Below, piece by piece: positions 6,515 through 13,323 of a DNA stretch of 13,323 nt. The first letter of the stretch is position 1; each line of letters begins with the position of its first letter. Source of the DNA: CAYLLN01 sp040901775 (GTDB lineage Bacteria; Planctomycetota; Planctomycetia; Pirellulales; Pirellulaceae); the NCBI GenBank assembly GCA_040901775.1, contig JBBDYF010000268.1:1-13323 (forward strand), in the 5' to 3' direction. The notes below the pieces were generated by a model, which saw only the letters and a program-made list of their open reading frames with translations, was not told the origin of the DNA and did no database searches. Both the position numbers and the translations under genes were made by a program.

Positions 6515-7522
6515 CTACGCGGACTTTTCCGCGCCCGCGAGATCGGTCGAGAGTGGCAGGCGGACGACTTCACCGGCTGCATCACTCGACGTAAGGCATT
6601 TGCCCGGCGTACTTTGGGCGCGGCGAACCAAGGCCAGGCCTAGCGGGGCTGCTAGCTTAGGCGACCAGGCGATCGAAGTGAGTTGGCCCACTTCCTTGCC
6701 CTCGACCAGCAGCTTGGTTCCGAGGGGGGGTAGCTCGGCGGCGGTGAACTTCACCCCCGTCAGCAGCCGGTTGACGTGCCCCAGCGCGTCGATCCGGGCG
6801 ATCGTCTCCTGACCGAGATAGCACCCCTTGGTGAAGCTGATGGCTTGGGCGTCGCGGCCGATCTCTTGGGGCAGGTTGTCGTCGCCAAAGTCTTGCCCGA
6901 AGAGGGGCAGGCCCGCTTCGAGTCGGACCAGCTCGAGGACCGCGCTGCCGCACGGGATCGCCCCCGCCTGGCCCATCGCGGCTTGCAGGCGGGGCGCATC
7001 CACCCGATCCGCAAGGATCAAGAATGCTGGCACCCCCAGGCTATCGATGCGGCCGATCAGCAGCGTCGCGTCGCCCATGGTGGCGTTGGCGAATGCCAGT
7101 GAGTCAGCCGGCGGTTCGCTGCCGATGACCGACCGCAGCGCCAGGCCCGCCGAAGGCCCGGCGAGCAAAAACAGATTAAGCTGCTCGGTTCGATCCGTCA
7201 GCTTCACGTCTTCCGAGATGACGTACTTGTCAAAATGGGCGATCAAGCCCGCTGCCTGACCAGGAGTCGAAACCAAGAGCAGCGAATCGCCGCGCTGCAC
7301 AATCAGCAGGTGGCCCACCGTCTTGCCTTGCGGGCTGGTGACAAACGCCTCGCAGCCACGCAGCGCCGGCAGTTTCTTGACATCGTTGGTCGTGAAGCCA
7401 TGCAGCAGTTGCACCCGATCGGCGCCGGTCACCTCCACCAGGCCCGCGCCGCTCAGGTCGGCCAGTCCGCAGGCTACGGTCAGGGCGGTGTATTGTTCGA
7501 GAATCTCGGGCGCGAGCGTCAT
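6515..7522 (-). CDS. ygfZ: YgfZ/GcvT-like folate-binding protein
   Basis: A 335-aa protein of the YgfZ (IBA57-like) family: tetrahydrofolate-binding, GcvT-fold proteins that support iron-sulfur cluster enzymes and tRNA modification rather than glycine cleavage. The diagnostic signature K232-G-C-Y-L-G-Q-E is present (the YgfZ form K-G-C-Y-x-G-Q-E with the conserved Cys). The N-terminal GcvT-like domain covers about residues 1-110 (LLHGFTTNDVKKL, TPQGK-like SPQGKTVG at 63-70), the middle about 115-250, and a C-terminal beta domain about 255-325. ATG(7522) is preceded by AGGAA with a 7-nt gap. It is soluble, with no signal peptide. It is divergent from the lipoprotein gene starting near 7633. 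A true aminomethyltransferase is less likely given the KGCYLGQE motif. Confidence 0.9.
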   Translation of the reverse strand: MTLAPEILEQYTALTVACGLADLSGAGLVEVTGADRVQLLHGFTTNDVKKLPALRGCEAFVTSPQGKTVGHLLIVQRGDSLLLVSTPGQAAGLIAHFDKYVISEDVKLTDRTEQLNLFLLAGPSAGLALRSVIGSEPPADSLAFANATMGDATLLIGRIDSLGVPAFLILADRVDAPRLQAAMGQAGAIPCGSAVLELVRLEAGLPLFGQDFGDDNLPQEIGRDAQAISFTKGCYLGQETIARIDALGHVNRLLTGVKFTAAELPPLGTKLLVEGKEVGQLTSIAWSPKLAAPLGLALVRRAQSTPGKCLTSSDAAGEVVRLPLSTDLAGAEKSA

Positions 7523-7632
7523 GGCGGGTTCCTGAGGGTGGTTCGTAAGCGGTTCATCTTCCGCAATTCGCGGGGGACTGCAACAATGGCAAGGGCCGAA
7601 TGTTGGCCGATGCCGGAGTGAAAGTGAAAAGG

Positions 7633-10107
7633 ATGCTACCTGTGGATCGAGTTGTGCTGAGACGGATGGTCGCGGCTGCCCTCTTGCCCTTGTGTTGTGC
7701 CGGCTGCTTTCAGTCGCCGCCTAAAACCACGACACCCGCCGCGGAAGATCCCGCGGCTGCCGCCACGCCGGACAAGCCGGCCGTCGCGCGTCCGGCGGCA
7801 AGCGATATGGACGCGGCCGCCATCCTGGCCGAGCTATTGAAGATCTATCGCGCGGCCGACTCGTACGCCGACGAGGGAGTGGTCAAGCTCGAGTTCGTGC
7901 AGAACGGCCAGAAGAGCGGCGACCAGTGGCCTAGTGCGGTGAAGTTTTCTCGGCCCAATAAGCTATCGGTCGTGGCGTTTCAGGCGACGGTCAAATGCGA
8001 CGGCCAGGAACTGATCGCCAAGATCGACGACCAAGCCACCGGCAATCTCGACGGGCAAGTCCTCGTGCAGCCCGCTCCCCAGGAGTTGCAACTGAGCCAC
8101 CTGGCGAGCGACCCACTGCTATACGACATTCTGAGCAGCCAGTTGCGCCGCCAGCCGATCCAGTTGGAACTGCTGTTTGAATCGGGCGGGCTGGCCGCCG
8201 CGTTCGGCAAAGACATTGCCTGCCGGCGGCTCGACGACGGCCAGGCCGAAGGGCACGCTTGCTTTCGCGTGGAAGTGCCGTCGCCCGGCGGCCCGTTCGT
8301 GTTTTGGGTCGATCGGGCCGATTTTTTGCTCCGCCGGTTGGACTATCCCGTGGCCGCGCTGCTGCCCGCCGCCGCCGCCGACCCGAGCGTGAGCGAGCTG
8401 CGACTTTCGGCCGAGCTATTCGGGGCACGGATTGGCGAACCGACTGCCGCTGCGGAATTTCAGATGGAAATCCCGGCCGACGCCAAGCGGATGAAGTCGC
8501 TCGTCGTGCCGCCGCGTCCGCTGCCCACCGAACTGTTCGGCCGCGAGCCGGAAGCGTTCTTCTTTACCGACCTGGACGGCAACAAGTTGGAGAGCCTGCA
8601 ACTCGGCGGACGGGTCGCCGTGCTCGTCTGGTATCAGAACCACCCAGCCTGCCAGGCGACGCTCGAACAGGTTGCGCTGGCGCGCAAAACCCTCATGGAC
8701 GACGACGCCGTCAAGTTTTATGCCGTCGCCACCGATCCCACGTCGGCCAGCAACGCCGAGTTGCGAAAGCTGCTGGCCGATTGGCGGGTCGATCTGCCGA
8801 TCGTCCGCGACTTGGAAGCGTTCGGCAAAAACGTTTTCCAGATCGACATGCAGCCAACGATCGTCGTGCTCGACGAGCAGGGACGCATCCAGGTCTTTCA
8901 GACCGGAGGGAGCCCGCAGCTTGGCGAGCAACTGGTACACATCGCCGAGCGCCTGAAAAAGGGGGATGATTTGGCGGCCGAGATTCTGGCCCAATACGAG
9001 CGCGACCGAAAACAATACGACGAGCTGATTGCCCAGGGGGGGCCCGAGCCGGGACAAGTGATCGAGTTGCCCGAAGCGGTGATCCGCCGCCGCAGCGAGC
9101 CGACAACGCTGCAACTGACCGAGCTGTGGACCACGACCGAGGTGAAGTTGCCGGGCAACCTGCTGGTGGTCGAGCAGGAGCAGGGCTCGCCGCGGTTGTA
9201 CGCGATCGAAGGGTGGCGAACGGTCGTCGAGCTCGACCCAGAGGGCAAGGTGCTGGCTCGTCACGCGTTGGAATTGCCCGAGCAGGCCGCCGTTACGTAC
9301 CTTCGCACGACGCAAGACAAAAGCGGCAAGCGCGTCTTTGCCGGGGGGGCGCCGCTCGCTCCCGAGTTCTTTCTGTTCGACGAGAACTGGCAGCTCGTCC
9401 GCTCGTTCCCGGCTGCCGATCAAACTCCGCTGCAACTGACCGACCTGGCCTGGGCCGACGTGAACGATGCCGACGGCGCGGCGGAAATGCTGGCGGGCAA
9501 CGTGGGGAGCCTGGGGTTAATGGCCGTCAAGACCGACGGCGAAATCGCCTGGCGGAACCGGGAGTTTGCCGACGTGGTGTCGGTGGCCGTCTCGCAGCCG
9601 AACGACGTCGGCTCGTGGGCCATTTTTCTGGCGGGCGAGCGGGGAACGGTGTTGCGGGTCAATCGGTTTGGCCTCGACGAGCCGCCGGTTCAGATCGGTA
9701 ACTGGCCGATCGTGCGCTTGGCAGCGGCGCGATTTGCCGGGGCGAAACAGGCGTCCCTGCTAGGCATTTCGAACAATGCGCAGGGCGAACTGTTCGCGAT
9801 TGGCATCACCGACGACCTGAAAGAAGCGTGGAATTATCCGCTCCCCGCGGGCGTGCATCAAAAGCCGATCGAGTTCATCTCTTCGAGCCACATCCTGCCC
9901 GGTCGCCAAGGAGAGTGGTGGCTGGCCGGGCCCGACGGTTCGGTCCACGTCATCAGCGAGGAAGGGGAATTTCACGATTCGTTCTTTTCGGGCGTCCCGC
10001 TGACCGGCTTGGCCGCGACACGTTTTGACCAATCGCCGGTCCTCATCCTGGCGAGCGACGCCGGCATTACCGCCTGGAAAATCGGCACGCCGCAGCGCGA
10101 GCGTTAG
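7633..10107 (+). CDS. Large lipoprotein: LolA-like, degenerate thioredoxin and beta-rich C-terminal parts
   Basis: An 824-aa protein. From ATG(7633) the signal peptide is 24 residues (MLPVDRVVLRRMVAAALLPL then CCAG) with lipid-anchor Cys25; an alternative ATG at 7600 would add 11 residues and cannot be excluded. Residues 26-58 are a Pro/Ala linker. Residues about 60-290 resemble the LolA-like lipoprotein-carrier fold (ILAELLKIYRAADSYADEGVV, then strands and KFSRPNKLSV). Residues about 300-445 are thioredoxin/AhpC-like (VAVLVWYQNHPAC, YAVATD, QPTIVVLDEQGRI), but the CxxC is HPAC: only the second Cys (340) remains, so disulfide exchange is unlikely in standard form. Residues about 470-824 contain propeller-like strands (LYAIEGWRTVVELDPEGKVLA, PDGSVHVISEEGEF). 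It is probably at the periplasmic face of a membrane. Substrate unknown. Its 3' end converges on the gene at 10124 with a 16-bp gap. Confidence 0.85.
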   Translation: MLPVDRVVLRRMVAAALLPLCCAGCFQSPPKTTTPAAEDPAAAATPDKPAVARPAASDMDAAAILAELLKIYRAADSYADEGVVKLEFVQNGQKSGDQWPSAVKFSRPNKLSVVAFQATVKCDGQELIAKIDDQATGNLDGQVLVQPAPQELQLSHLASDPLLYDILSSQLRRQPIQLELLFESGGLAAAFGKDIACRRLDDGQAEGHACFRVEVPSPGGPFVFWVDRADFLLRRLDYPVAALLPAAAADPSVSELRLSAELFGARIGEPTAAAEFQMEIPADAKRMKSLVVPPRPLPTELFGREPEAFFFTDLDGNKLESLQLGGRVAVLVWYQNHPACQATLEQVALARKTLMDDDAVKFYAVATDPTSASNAELRKLLADWRVDLPIVRDLEAFGKNVFQIDMQPTIVVLDEQGRIQVFQTGGSPQLGEQLVHIAERLKKGDDLAAEILAQYERDRKQYDELIAQGGPEPGQVIELPEAVIRRRSEPTTLQLTELWTTTEVKLPGNLLVVEQEQGSPRLYAIEGWRTVVELDPEGKVLARHALELPEQAAVTYLRTTQDKSGKRVFAGGAPLAPEFFLFDENWQLVRSFPAADQTPLQLTDLAWADVNDADGAAEMLAGNVGSLGLMAVKTDGEIAWRNREFADVVSVAVSQPNDVGSWAIFLAGERGTVLRVNRFGLDEPPVQIGNWPIVRLAAARFAGAKQASLLGISNNAQGELFAIGITDDLKEAWNYPLPAGVHQKPIEFISSSHILPGRQGEWWLAGPDGSVHVISEEGEFHDSFFSGVPLTGLAATRFDQSPVLILASDAGITAWKIGTPQRER

Positions 10108-10123
10108 GTAATACGACCCGCAT

Positions 10124-10687
10124 TCACTGGGCAATCGCCGGCCGGCTTGAAGTGCACCGCGCCAGTGCCGGCCATTGCCGCTTGAGCAGTTCCATGCCGC
10201 CGAACAGGGCCCCGCAATAGAACAGGTTGGCGTACAGCATGTTCAGCCCGAAGGGAATCGCCGCGATGTAGCAAGCGACCAGCCCTGGCAGCGTGCGTGG
10301 GTAGGTGATGCCGTCGCCGCCGAGCCAGACCTGAAAGTTCGACAGCAGGAAGAAGCCGACGGCAGCCAGCACCGCCGCCGCCGTGGTGCTCGGCAGCGTG
10401 ACCCGTTCGCGGAGCGCCATTCCCAGCAGGATGGTGAGCGCGAAGCAGACGTAGGAAAAGTAGTTCGGACCCATTCCAGGGCCATAGACGAACGCCGTCA
10501 GCAGCACGTCGCTCAGGGCGATGGCTGCCAGGGGGACGAGAAAAGCCGCCGGGCGACTGCGGAAGCAAGCCCCGCCGAACAGGCAGATCGCGCCGATGGC
10601 GGTGAAGTTCGGCCAGTGCGGAGCGAGGCGCGTCGCCGCGGCGGCAACGATCAAGGCGGCTAGGGTCAAAGCCCGGGGGCTGAACAT
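10124..10687 (-). CDS. DUF6580-like integral membrane protein, candidate B12-linked transporter
   Basis: A 187-aa protein with about six or seven hydrophobic segments (roughly 5-22, 29-42, 47-66, 76-92, 102-121, 134-150, 152-167). Conserved-looking blocks: RLAPHWPNFTAIGAICLFGG at 20-39, LSD at 58-60, LSNFQVWLGG at 115-124, YPRTLPGLVACYIAAIPFGLN at 129-149 and the Tyr/Asn-rich LYANLFYCGALFGG. This pattern matches the family annotated DUF6580, 'putative transport protein' (recalled, not searched). ATG(10687) is preceded by AAGGAG at good distance, ruling out the longer frame to 10879, which overlaps the DUF71 gene. It is third on the strand after the cobalamin riboswitch, 71 bp below DUF71. Its size and topology resemble ECF-type S components such as BtuM, so corrinoid uptake is a reasonable hypothesis, not a demonstrated function. 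Confidence 0.8.
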   Translation of the reverse strand: MFSPRALTLAALIVAAAATRLAPHWPNFTAIGAICLFGGACFRSRPAAFLVPLAAIALSDVLLTAFVYGPGMGPNYFSYVCFALTILLGMALRERVTLPSTTAAAVLAAVGFFLLSNFQVWLGGDGITYPRTLPGLVACYIAAIPFGLNMLYANLFYCGALFGGMELLKRQWPALARCTSSRPAIAQ

Positions 10688-10758
10688 GTGAAGACTCCTT
10701 AAAACTTGCAAAGATTTGATGATAGGGGAACCGCGCCAGGGCGAACACCCGCCGCGCC

Positions 10759-11487
10759 TCAAACTGGGGGAATCGAAAGGGCGTCGGCCACGGTGGCCGG
10801 CGCGTGCGGCGAAACCAAGTCGATGTAGTACCGGCCGTCGCGGCAGACGACCTCGCCCCGCTCGATTTGGACGGGCCACCGAAAAATGGGCCCGTCAGAG
10901 ACGAACGAATGGTACTCGCCGTTCTCGCCGCTCGGATCGACCCCCGGCGGCAGGTCGACCAGCAATTGCCGGTCGAGCGAGCGGCCCACGAACGAGCCGT
11001 CGAGAGTGGTTCCATCCACGCAGCACAAAACAGCCCGAAAGCCCAGCGACTCAAACTGCTCGACCACCAGCCGCGTGTCGCGCCCCCAGATCGGAAACAC
11101 GCCTGTCATGTCGAGCCGAGCCAGGTTCCGCTCGCGATAGGCCCGCAAGTCGGCCAGAAACAGGTCGCCGTGCGCCACGTGCCGCACGCCGCGGGCGACG
11201 TACCCGGCCAGCTTGTCGCCGATCAGTCGCTCGTACACTTCGTTGGTGCAGGGTCCGCCGTGTATGCCGATCCGCAGCTTGTCGAGCGGCAGGCCAATGG
11301 CCGCGGCCTGCTCGTCGAGCAGTTCCTCTCGCACGCCGTGGTGGCTGACGCGGCGATACTCGTCGGCCACGCTCGTCAACAGGCCAACCACCTCCCACGC
11401 CGGCGAGCGCAGCAGTTCGTACAGCGCCAGGGCGCTGTCTTTGCCGCCGCTCCACAACATCAGGATGGGGGTGCGCTGCATTGTCAT
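10759..11487 (-). CDS. DUF71/COG2102 PP-loop ATPase, probable B12-salvage type
   Basis: A 242-aa, full-length member of the Diphthami_syn_2 family (PF01902). The ATP-pyrophosphatase loop is S13-G-G-K-D-S18. Other family blocks: VSHHGVREELLDEQAAAIGL at 47-66, HGDLFLADLRAYRERN at 106-121, VFPIWGRDT at 130-138 and GENGEYHSF at 187-195. In archaea and eukaryotes relatives (Dph6) amidate diphthine on EF2; bacteria lack diphthamide, and comparative genomics has predicted that many bacterial DUF71 proteins act in B12 salvage. The cobalamin riboswitch at the head of this gene set fits that. ATG(11487) directly abuts the pseudopilin TAA (11488-11490) and shares its AGG ribosome-binding site, implying translational coupling; ATG(11481) is an alternative. 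The protein is cytoplasmic. The exact reaction is unknown. Confidence 0.88.
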   Translation of the reverse strand: MTMQRTPILMLWSGGKDSALALYELLRSPAWEVVGLLTSVADEYRRVSHHGVREELLDEQAAAIGLPLDKLRIGIHGGPCTNEVYERLIGDKLAGYVARGVRHVAHGDLFLADLRAYRERNLARLDMTGVFPIWGRDTRLVVEQFESLGFRAVLCCVDGTTLDGSFVGRSLDRQLLVDLPPGVDPSGENGEYHSFVSDGPIFRWPVQIERGEVVCRDGRYYIDLVSPHAPATVADALSIPPV

Positions 11488-12474
11488 TTACCTGGGCCGG
11501 TACTCTTCGACGCTGGTCTTTTGCACGTAGCCGATCCGCAGTTTCTTGCGTAGGTCGCGGGCCGCCTGGTTCCAGCCGGGATGCGACGGGTTCTTGGCCT
11601 GCGGAATGGGAGCGTCGCCCGCTTCGGATTTGGCTTCGACGTGGCCGTCGAGATAGGCGACGTTAGCCACGTTAGTATGGCGAAAATGGGTGGCCGGCTC
11701 GGCACTGTTCAGCGGATCGGGCTGGCCGCTCGCATTGGCCGCGTCGTCCGGTCCCATTACGTACCAGGTGTCGGTCGCCTTGAGCACGGGATCGCCCGAC
11801 CAGGGCAACTGGATCCGGGCCGCGTCGGTCATCACAATCGTCCTGCTGGTCGAGGGGAAATCGGCCAGCCGGCGGGTTGTCGCTTGGGGGCTCCACGAGG
11901 GGGGCGCGAAGATCGTGCTCCCCAGGTTCTGGTTGTAGCCGTAGCCGCCGTTGGCGCCGTCGTAAAGCTGCTTGATTTGCGACGTCAGGTCGGGGCAGCG
12001 AAAGACCGCCTTGTTCCGCTCGATGAAGGGGGCGAGAAAGCCGCTGGTCAGGTCGGCCGTGTTGGTGTTGTAGTTCACCACGCCGAACCAGGTGGCCTGG
12101 GTCGGCCAACTCGTTGGCAGGTTGGCGGGGGGGAGCGTCCCCAGGCAGTCGTGATACATCTGCACCGCCAGCCCGTTTTGCCGAAGGTTGTTGGCGCACT
12201 GCATGCGCCGGGCGGCCGCCCGCGCCGCCTGCACCGCCGGCAGCAGCAGGGCGACCAGCAAGCCGATGATGGCAATGACGACCAGCAGTTCAACCAAGGT
12301 GAACGCCCCGCGCGATTCGACTTGGCGAGCGGGAGGCGTTCCGCCTTGGCGAGCGGGAGGCGTTCCGCCTTGGCGAGCGGGAGGCGTGAGCCTCCCGATA
12401 GGACTGCCATCCTCAACCCGGTTCGCCTGCCCGGGGCGCGCAGCAGCGCGCCGCTCTAAAAGACTTCGCAACAT
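11488..12474 (-). CDS. DUF1559 pseudopilin-like protein with prepilin motif and H-X9-DG motif
   Basis: A 328-aa protein. ATG(12474) was chosen because GAGGAA (12481-12486) lies 6 nt upstream; the open frame to 12723 runs through the cobalamin riboswitch and is not coding. The type IV prepilin-like segment is at 56-90: RGA then FTLVELLVVIAIIGLLVALL, with the conserved Glu at +5 (Glu62), followed by PAVQAARAAARR. The C-terminal H266-X9-D276-G motif (HTNVANVAYLDG) is the processing-associated motif of DUF1559 proteins, which are exported in large numbers by planctomycetes and probably assembled or processed by a type II/IV-like machinery. Oddly, the leader before the Ala57/Phe58 cleavage point is about 57 residues, against the usual 5-25, and includes a tandem PPARQGGT repeat. 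It is first gene after the riboswitch, stop-to-start with DUF71. Confidence 0.88.
   Translation of the reverse strand: MLRSLLERRAAARPGQANRVEDGSPIGRLTPPARQGGTPPARQGGTPPARQVESRGAFTLVELLVVIAIIGLLVALLLPAVQAARAAARRMQCANNLRQNGLAVQMYHDCLGTLPPANLPTSWPTQATWFGVVNYNTNTADLTSGFLAPFIERNKAVFRCPDLTSQIKQLYDGANGGYGYNQNLGSTIFAPPSWSPQATTRRLADFPSTSRTIVMTDAARIQLPWSGDPVLKATDTWYVMGPDDAANASGQPDPLNSAEPATHFRHTNVANVAYLDGHVEAKSEAGDAPIPQAKNPSHPGWNQAARDLRKKLRIGYVQKTSVEEYRPR
12322..12387 (-). repeat. In-frame 24-bp tandem repeat, about 2.8 copies
   Basis: Units start at 12322, 12346 and 12370, each opening TTGGCGAGCGGGAGGCG; the first two are identical over 24 bp, the third breaks after 18. They encode the PPARQGGT repeats in the leader of the pseudopilin. 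The last unit runs into a hairpin at 12378-12397 (CGGGAGGC-gtga-GCCTCCCG), a sequence type resembling dispersed REP-like palindromes. Confidence 0.8.
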
Positions 12475-12494
12475 GACCATTTCCTCGTGGTTCG

Positions 12495-12512
12495 GGCCGG
12501 CACGCGCCGGCC
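12495..12512 (-). promoter_or_regulatory. GC-rich hairpin before the pseudopilin ribosome-binding site
   Basis: GGCCGGC, loop ACGC, GCCGGCC: a perfect 7-bp stem 8 nt upstream of the GAGGAA ribosome-binding site. It is not followed by a T-run, so not a classical terminator. Placed between aptamer and start codon, it may be part of the riboswitch expression platform, acting on translation initiation. Confidence 0.45.
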
Positions 12513-12645
12513 AAATGCGACGCTGGGCCAACGAGGGACAAAAAGAGGGGCCGAAAACTTTTCGCCAAACCATGCGCGAGCGCAAGGCGTAGAGAAAGCT
12601 ACGGCCGCAAGCTTCTTTGCCACGAAGAACGCCAGCGTCAATCCA

Positions 12646-12853
12646 CCTCAAGGCAGGTCTTCTGGCTTCCGGATCGTTCGCCTGTGCCGCGCCTTCCCGC
12701 GTGACCGGCCAGCCGTGTTTCACGGGCAGGCCAATCGATTCGCAGTGGCTATTGCGGCAAAGCGTCCCCGGTTACAGCGGCGGGACCGCAACGGAATTGC
12801 ACCGTTTTCCCTATTCTTCCCGGCCAGCGACAAGCGGCCGGAACACCTTGAAG
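12646..12853 (-). promoter_or_regulatory. Cobalamin riboswitch (adenosylcobalamin class)
   Basis: On the minus strand the conserved blocks of the cobalamin aptamer appear in order: AATAGGGAA (12815-12807), CGGTGCAATTCCG (12804-12792), GTCCCGCCGCTGTAA (12786-12772), GCCACTG, the B12 box (12749-12743), GGGAAGGC (12698-12691) and GCCAGAAGACCTGCC (12666-12652). The closing P1 stem pairs CTTCAAGG (12853-12846) with CCTTGAGG (12653-12646). Binding of cobalamin normally represses the downstream genes. The first gene below is the DUF1559 pseudopilin (start 12474), followed by DUF71 and the DUF6580-like membrane protein. The roughly 170-nt segment to the start codon would hold the expression platform. 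Confidence 0.95.
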
Positions 12854-12861
12854 CGAGGCCA

Positions 12862-12889
12862 ATCCTAGCCGAGCGGCCGCGGTTGTCAA
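12862..12889 (-). promoter_or_regulatory. Sigma-70-like promoter of the riboswitch operon
   Basis: Minus strand TTGACA (12889-12884), 16-bp spacer, TAGGAT (12867-12862). The -35 is perfect and the -10 matches four of six. The predicted start, near 12855, coincides with the first base of the riboswitch P1 stem, which supports the call. Confidence 0.68.
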
Positions 12890-12920
12890 CAGCCGGGCAG
12901 GACGAGGCTGCTACGGAGCC

Positions 12921-12930
12921 NNNNNNNNNN
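12921..12930. other. Assembly gap (10 N)
   Basis: Ten undetermined bases, a scaffold join of unknown true length. Adjacency of the riboswitch operon to the nucleotidyltransferase-like gene at 12995-13323 is therefore not certain. Confidence 0.98.
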
Positions 12931-12994
12931 AACGCCCGCCCTGCCGCTCCGCGGCCCTAACCTCTCCGATCGTCGCCCGCATCAGCCAGCTTTT

Positions 12995-13323
12995 TTAAGG
13001 AGCACGATGCCGATGACTCAACCAGTAGTCTCGGAAGGCAATTAGTCGGGGTAACGACTCCCTATCCTTTGGTCTGCCTGCCGCCTGCTTGCTGGCAATG
13101 ATGTCGTCCGGATGGCACACGGGAAAGCCATTAATGTCAACGTGGCGAGCCCAAGCCGCATCAAACGCTTCGATGCCATCGGGCGCGAAAATCAGATCCA
13201 GATCGAACGGACCGTTCTTCAATTGCACAAAGTCCTTGCCGCGCCGAACTTCATCCGCTTGAGCCTCGGTAAGCTGAAAACCGAGTCCTTGCAACGCGCC
13301 AACCAGCGCCGCGCCGTTGGCGG
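12995..13323 (-). CDS. Partial nucleotidyltransferase-like protein (AbiEii/DUF6036 type)
   Basis: The C-terminal 109 residues or so are visible; the frame stays open to the right edge, so the true start lies outside (a TTG at 13294 is only an internal codon). Blocks: KNGPFDLDLIFAPDGIEAF, where D-L-D resembles the second catalytic acidic pair of a nucleotidyltransferase fold; HVDINGFPVCHPDDIIASKQAAGRPKDRESLPRL, the 'DIIASKxAAxRPKDxxxLPxL' pattern shared by AbiEii-like and DUF6036 proteins; and a C-terminal AFRDYW. These proteins are often found with a small DNA-binding partner as toxin-antitoxin-like or orphan units. No partner is visible here, and the upstream side is missing. Family placement is from motif memory. 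The stop TAA lies next to an A-run at the gene end. Confidence 0.72.
   Translation of the reverse strand, partial: ANGAALVGALQGLGFQLTEAQADEVRRGKDFVQLKNGPFDLDLIFAPDGIEAFDAAWARHVDINGFPVCHPDDIIASKQAAGRPKDRESLPRLIAFRDYWLSHRHRAP

Noticed and set aside
8416..9435. 339-aa minus-strand open frame inside the large lipoprotein gene
   Set aside because: No motif or RBS, fully overlapped by a convincing gene.
10124..11054. Longer frames reaching into the DUF71 gene (starts 10879 or 11054)
   Set aside because: They overlap the DUF71 coding sequence; AAGGAG before ATG(10687) and the hydrophobic N terminus fix the start.
12322..12387. Possible CRISPR array
   Set aside because: Units are directly abutting with no spacers and lie in frame within a gene.
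12475..12723. N-terminal extension of the DUF1559 frame to ATG(12723)
   Set aside because: It would translate the riboswitch aptamer; an RBS directly precedes ATG(12474).
12487..12960. 157-aa plus-strand frame across the riboswitch and the N-run
   Set aside because: Antisense to a well-conserved RNA element and interrupted by undetermined bases.

Overview
The window reads as a high-GC planctomycete (Pirellulales-like) chromosome fragment. Four kinds of gene point there: a BBP7-type outer-membrane beta-barrel protein, a DUF1559 pseudopilin with an FTLVELLVVIAIIGLL prepilin motif and a C-terminal H-X9-DG motif, an arylsulfatase with a CxPSR formylglycine motif, and a Tyr/Pro-rich secreted protein containing a 'YRPVTVYDP' motif. 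The taxonomic call is inferred from these families; no rRNA or tRNA gene is present. A run of 10 N at 12921-12930 shows that the right end is a scaffold join.

Layout. 1-97 (-): start of a lipoprotein gene cut by the window edge. 322-1854 (-): Tyr/Pro/Gly-rich secreted protein with a visible promoter and a good ribosome-binding site. 2211-3602 (+): secreted sulfatase. 3603-4217: no convincing protein gene, but a perfect consensus sigma-70 promoter (TTGACA-17-TATAAT) followed about 230 nt later by a terminator-like hairpin, hence a candidate small RNA. 4218-4472 (+): 84-aa double-span membrane protein. 4504-4892: a solitary integron-type gene cassette, with an attC-like site and an 84-aa ORF read on the minus strand, lying between the 3' ends of two convergent genes. 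4970-6367 (-): BBP7 protein. 6515-7522 (-): YgfZ-like folate-binding protein. 7633-10107 (+): large lipoprotein with LolA-like, degenerate thioredoxin and C-terminal beta-rich parts.

10124-12890 (-) is the most interesting unit. A sigma-70-like promoter and a well-conserved cobalamin riboswitch precede a DUF1559 pseudopilin, a DUF71/COG2102 PP-loop ATPase and a DUF6580-like multi-span membrane protein, all on the same strand. Bacterial DUF71 proteins have been predicted from comparative genomics to act in B12 salvage, and the riboswitch here supports that. It also suggests, without proving, that the membrane protein (candidate corrinoid transporter) and the pseudopilin belong to the same B12-responsive unit. 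The pseudopilin has an unusual leader of about 57 residues, built partly from an in-frame 24-bp tandem repeat and palindromes.

12995-13323 (-): the 3' part of a nucleotidyltransferase-like gene (AbiEii/DUF6036-type), cut by the right window edge.
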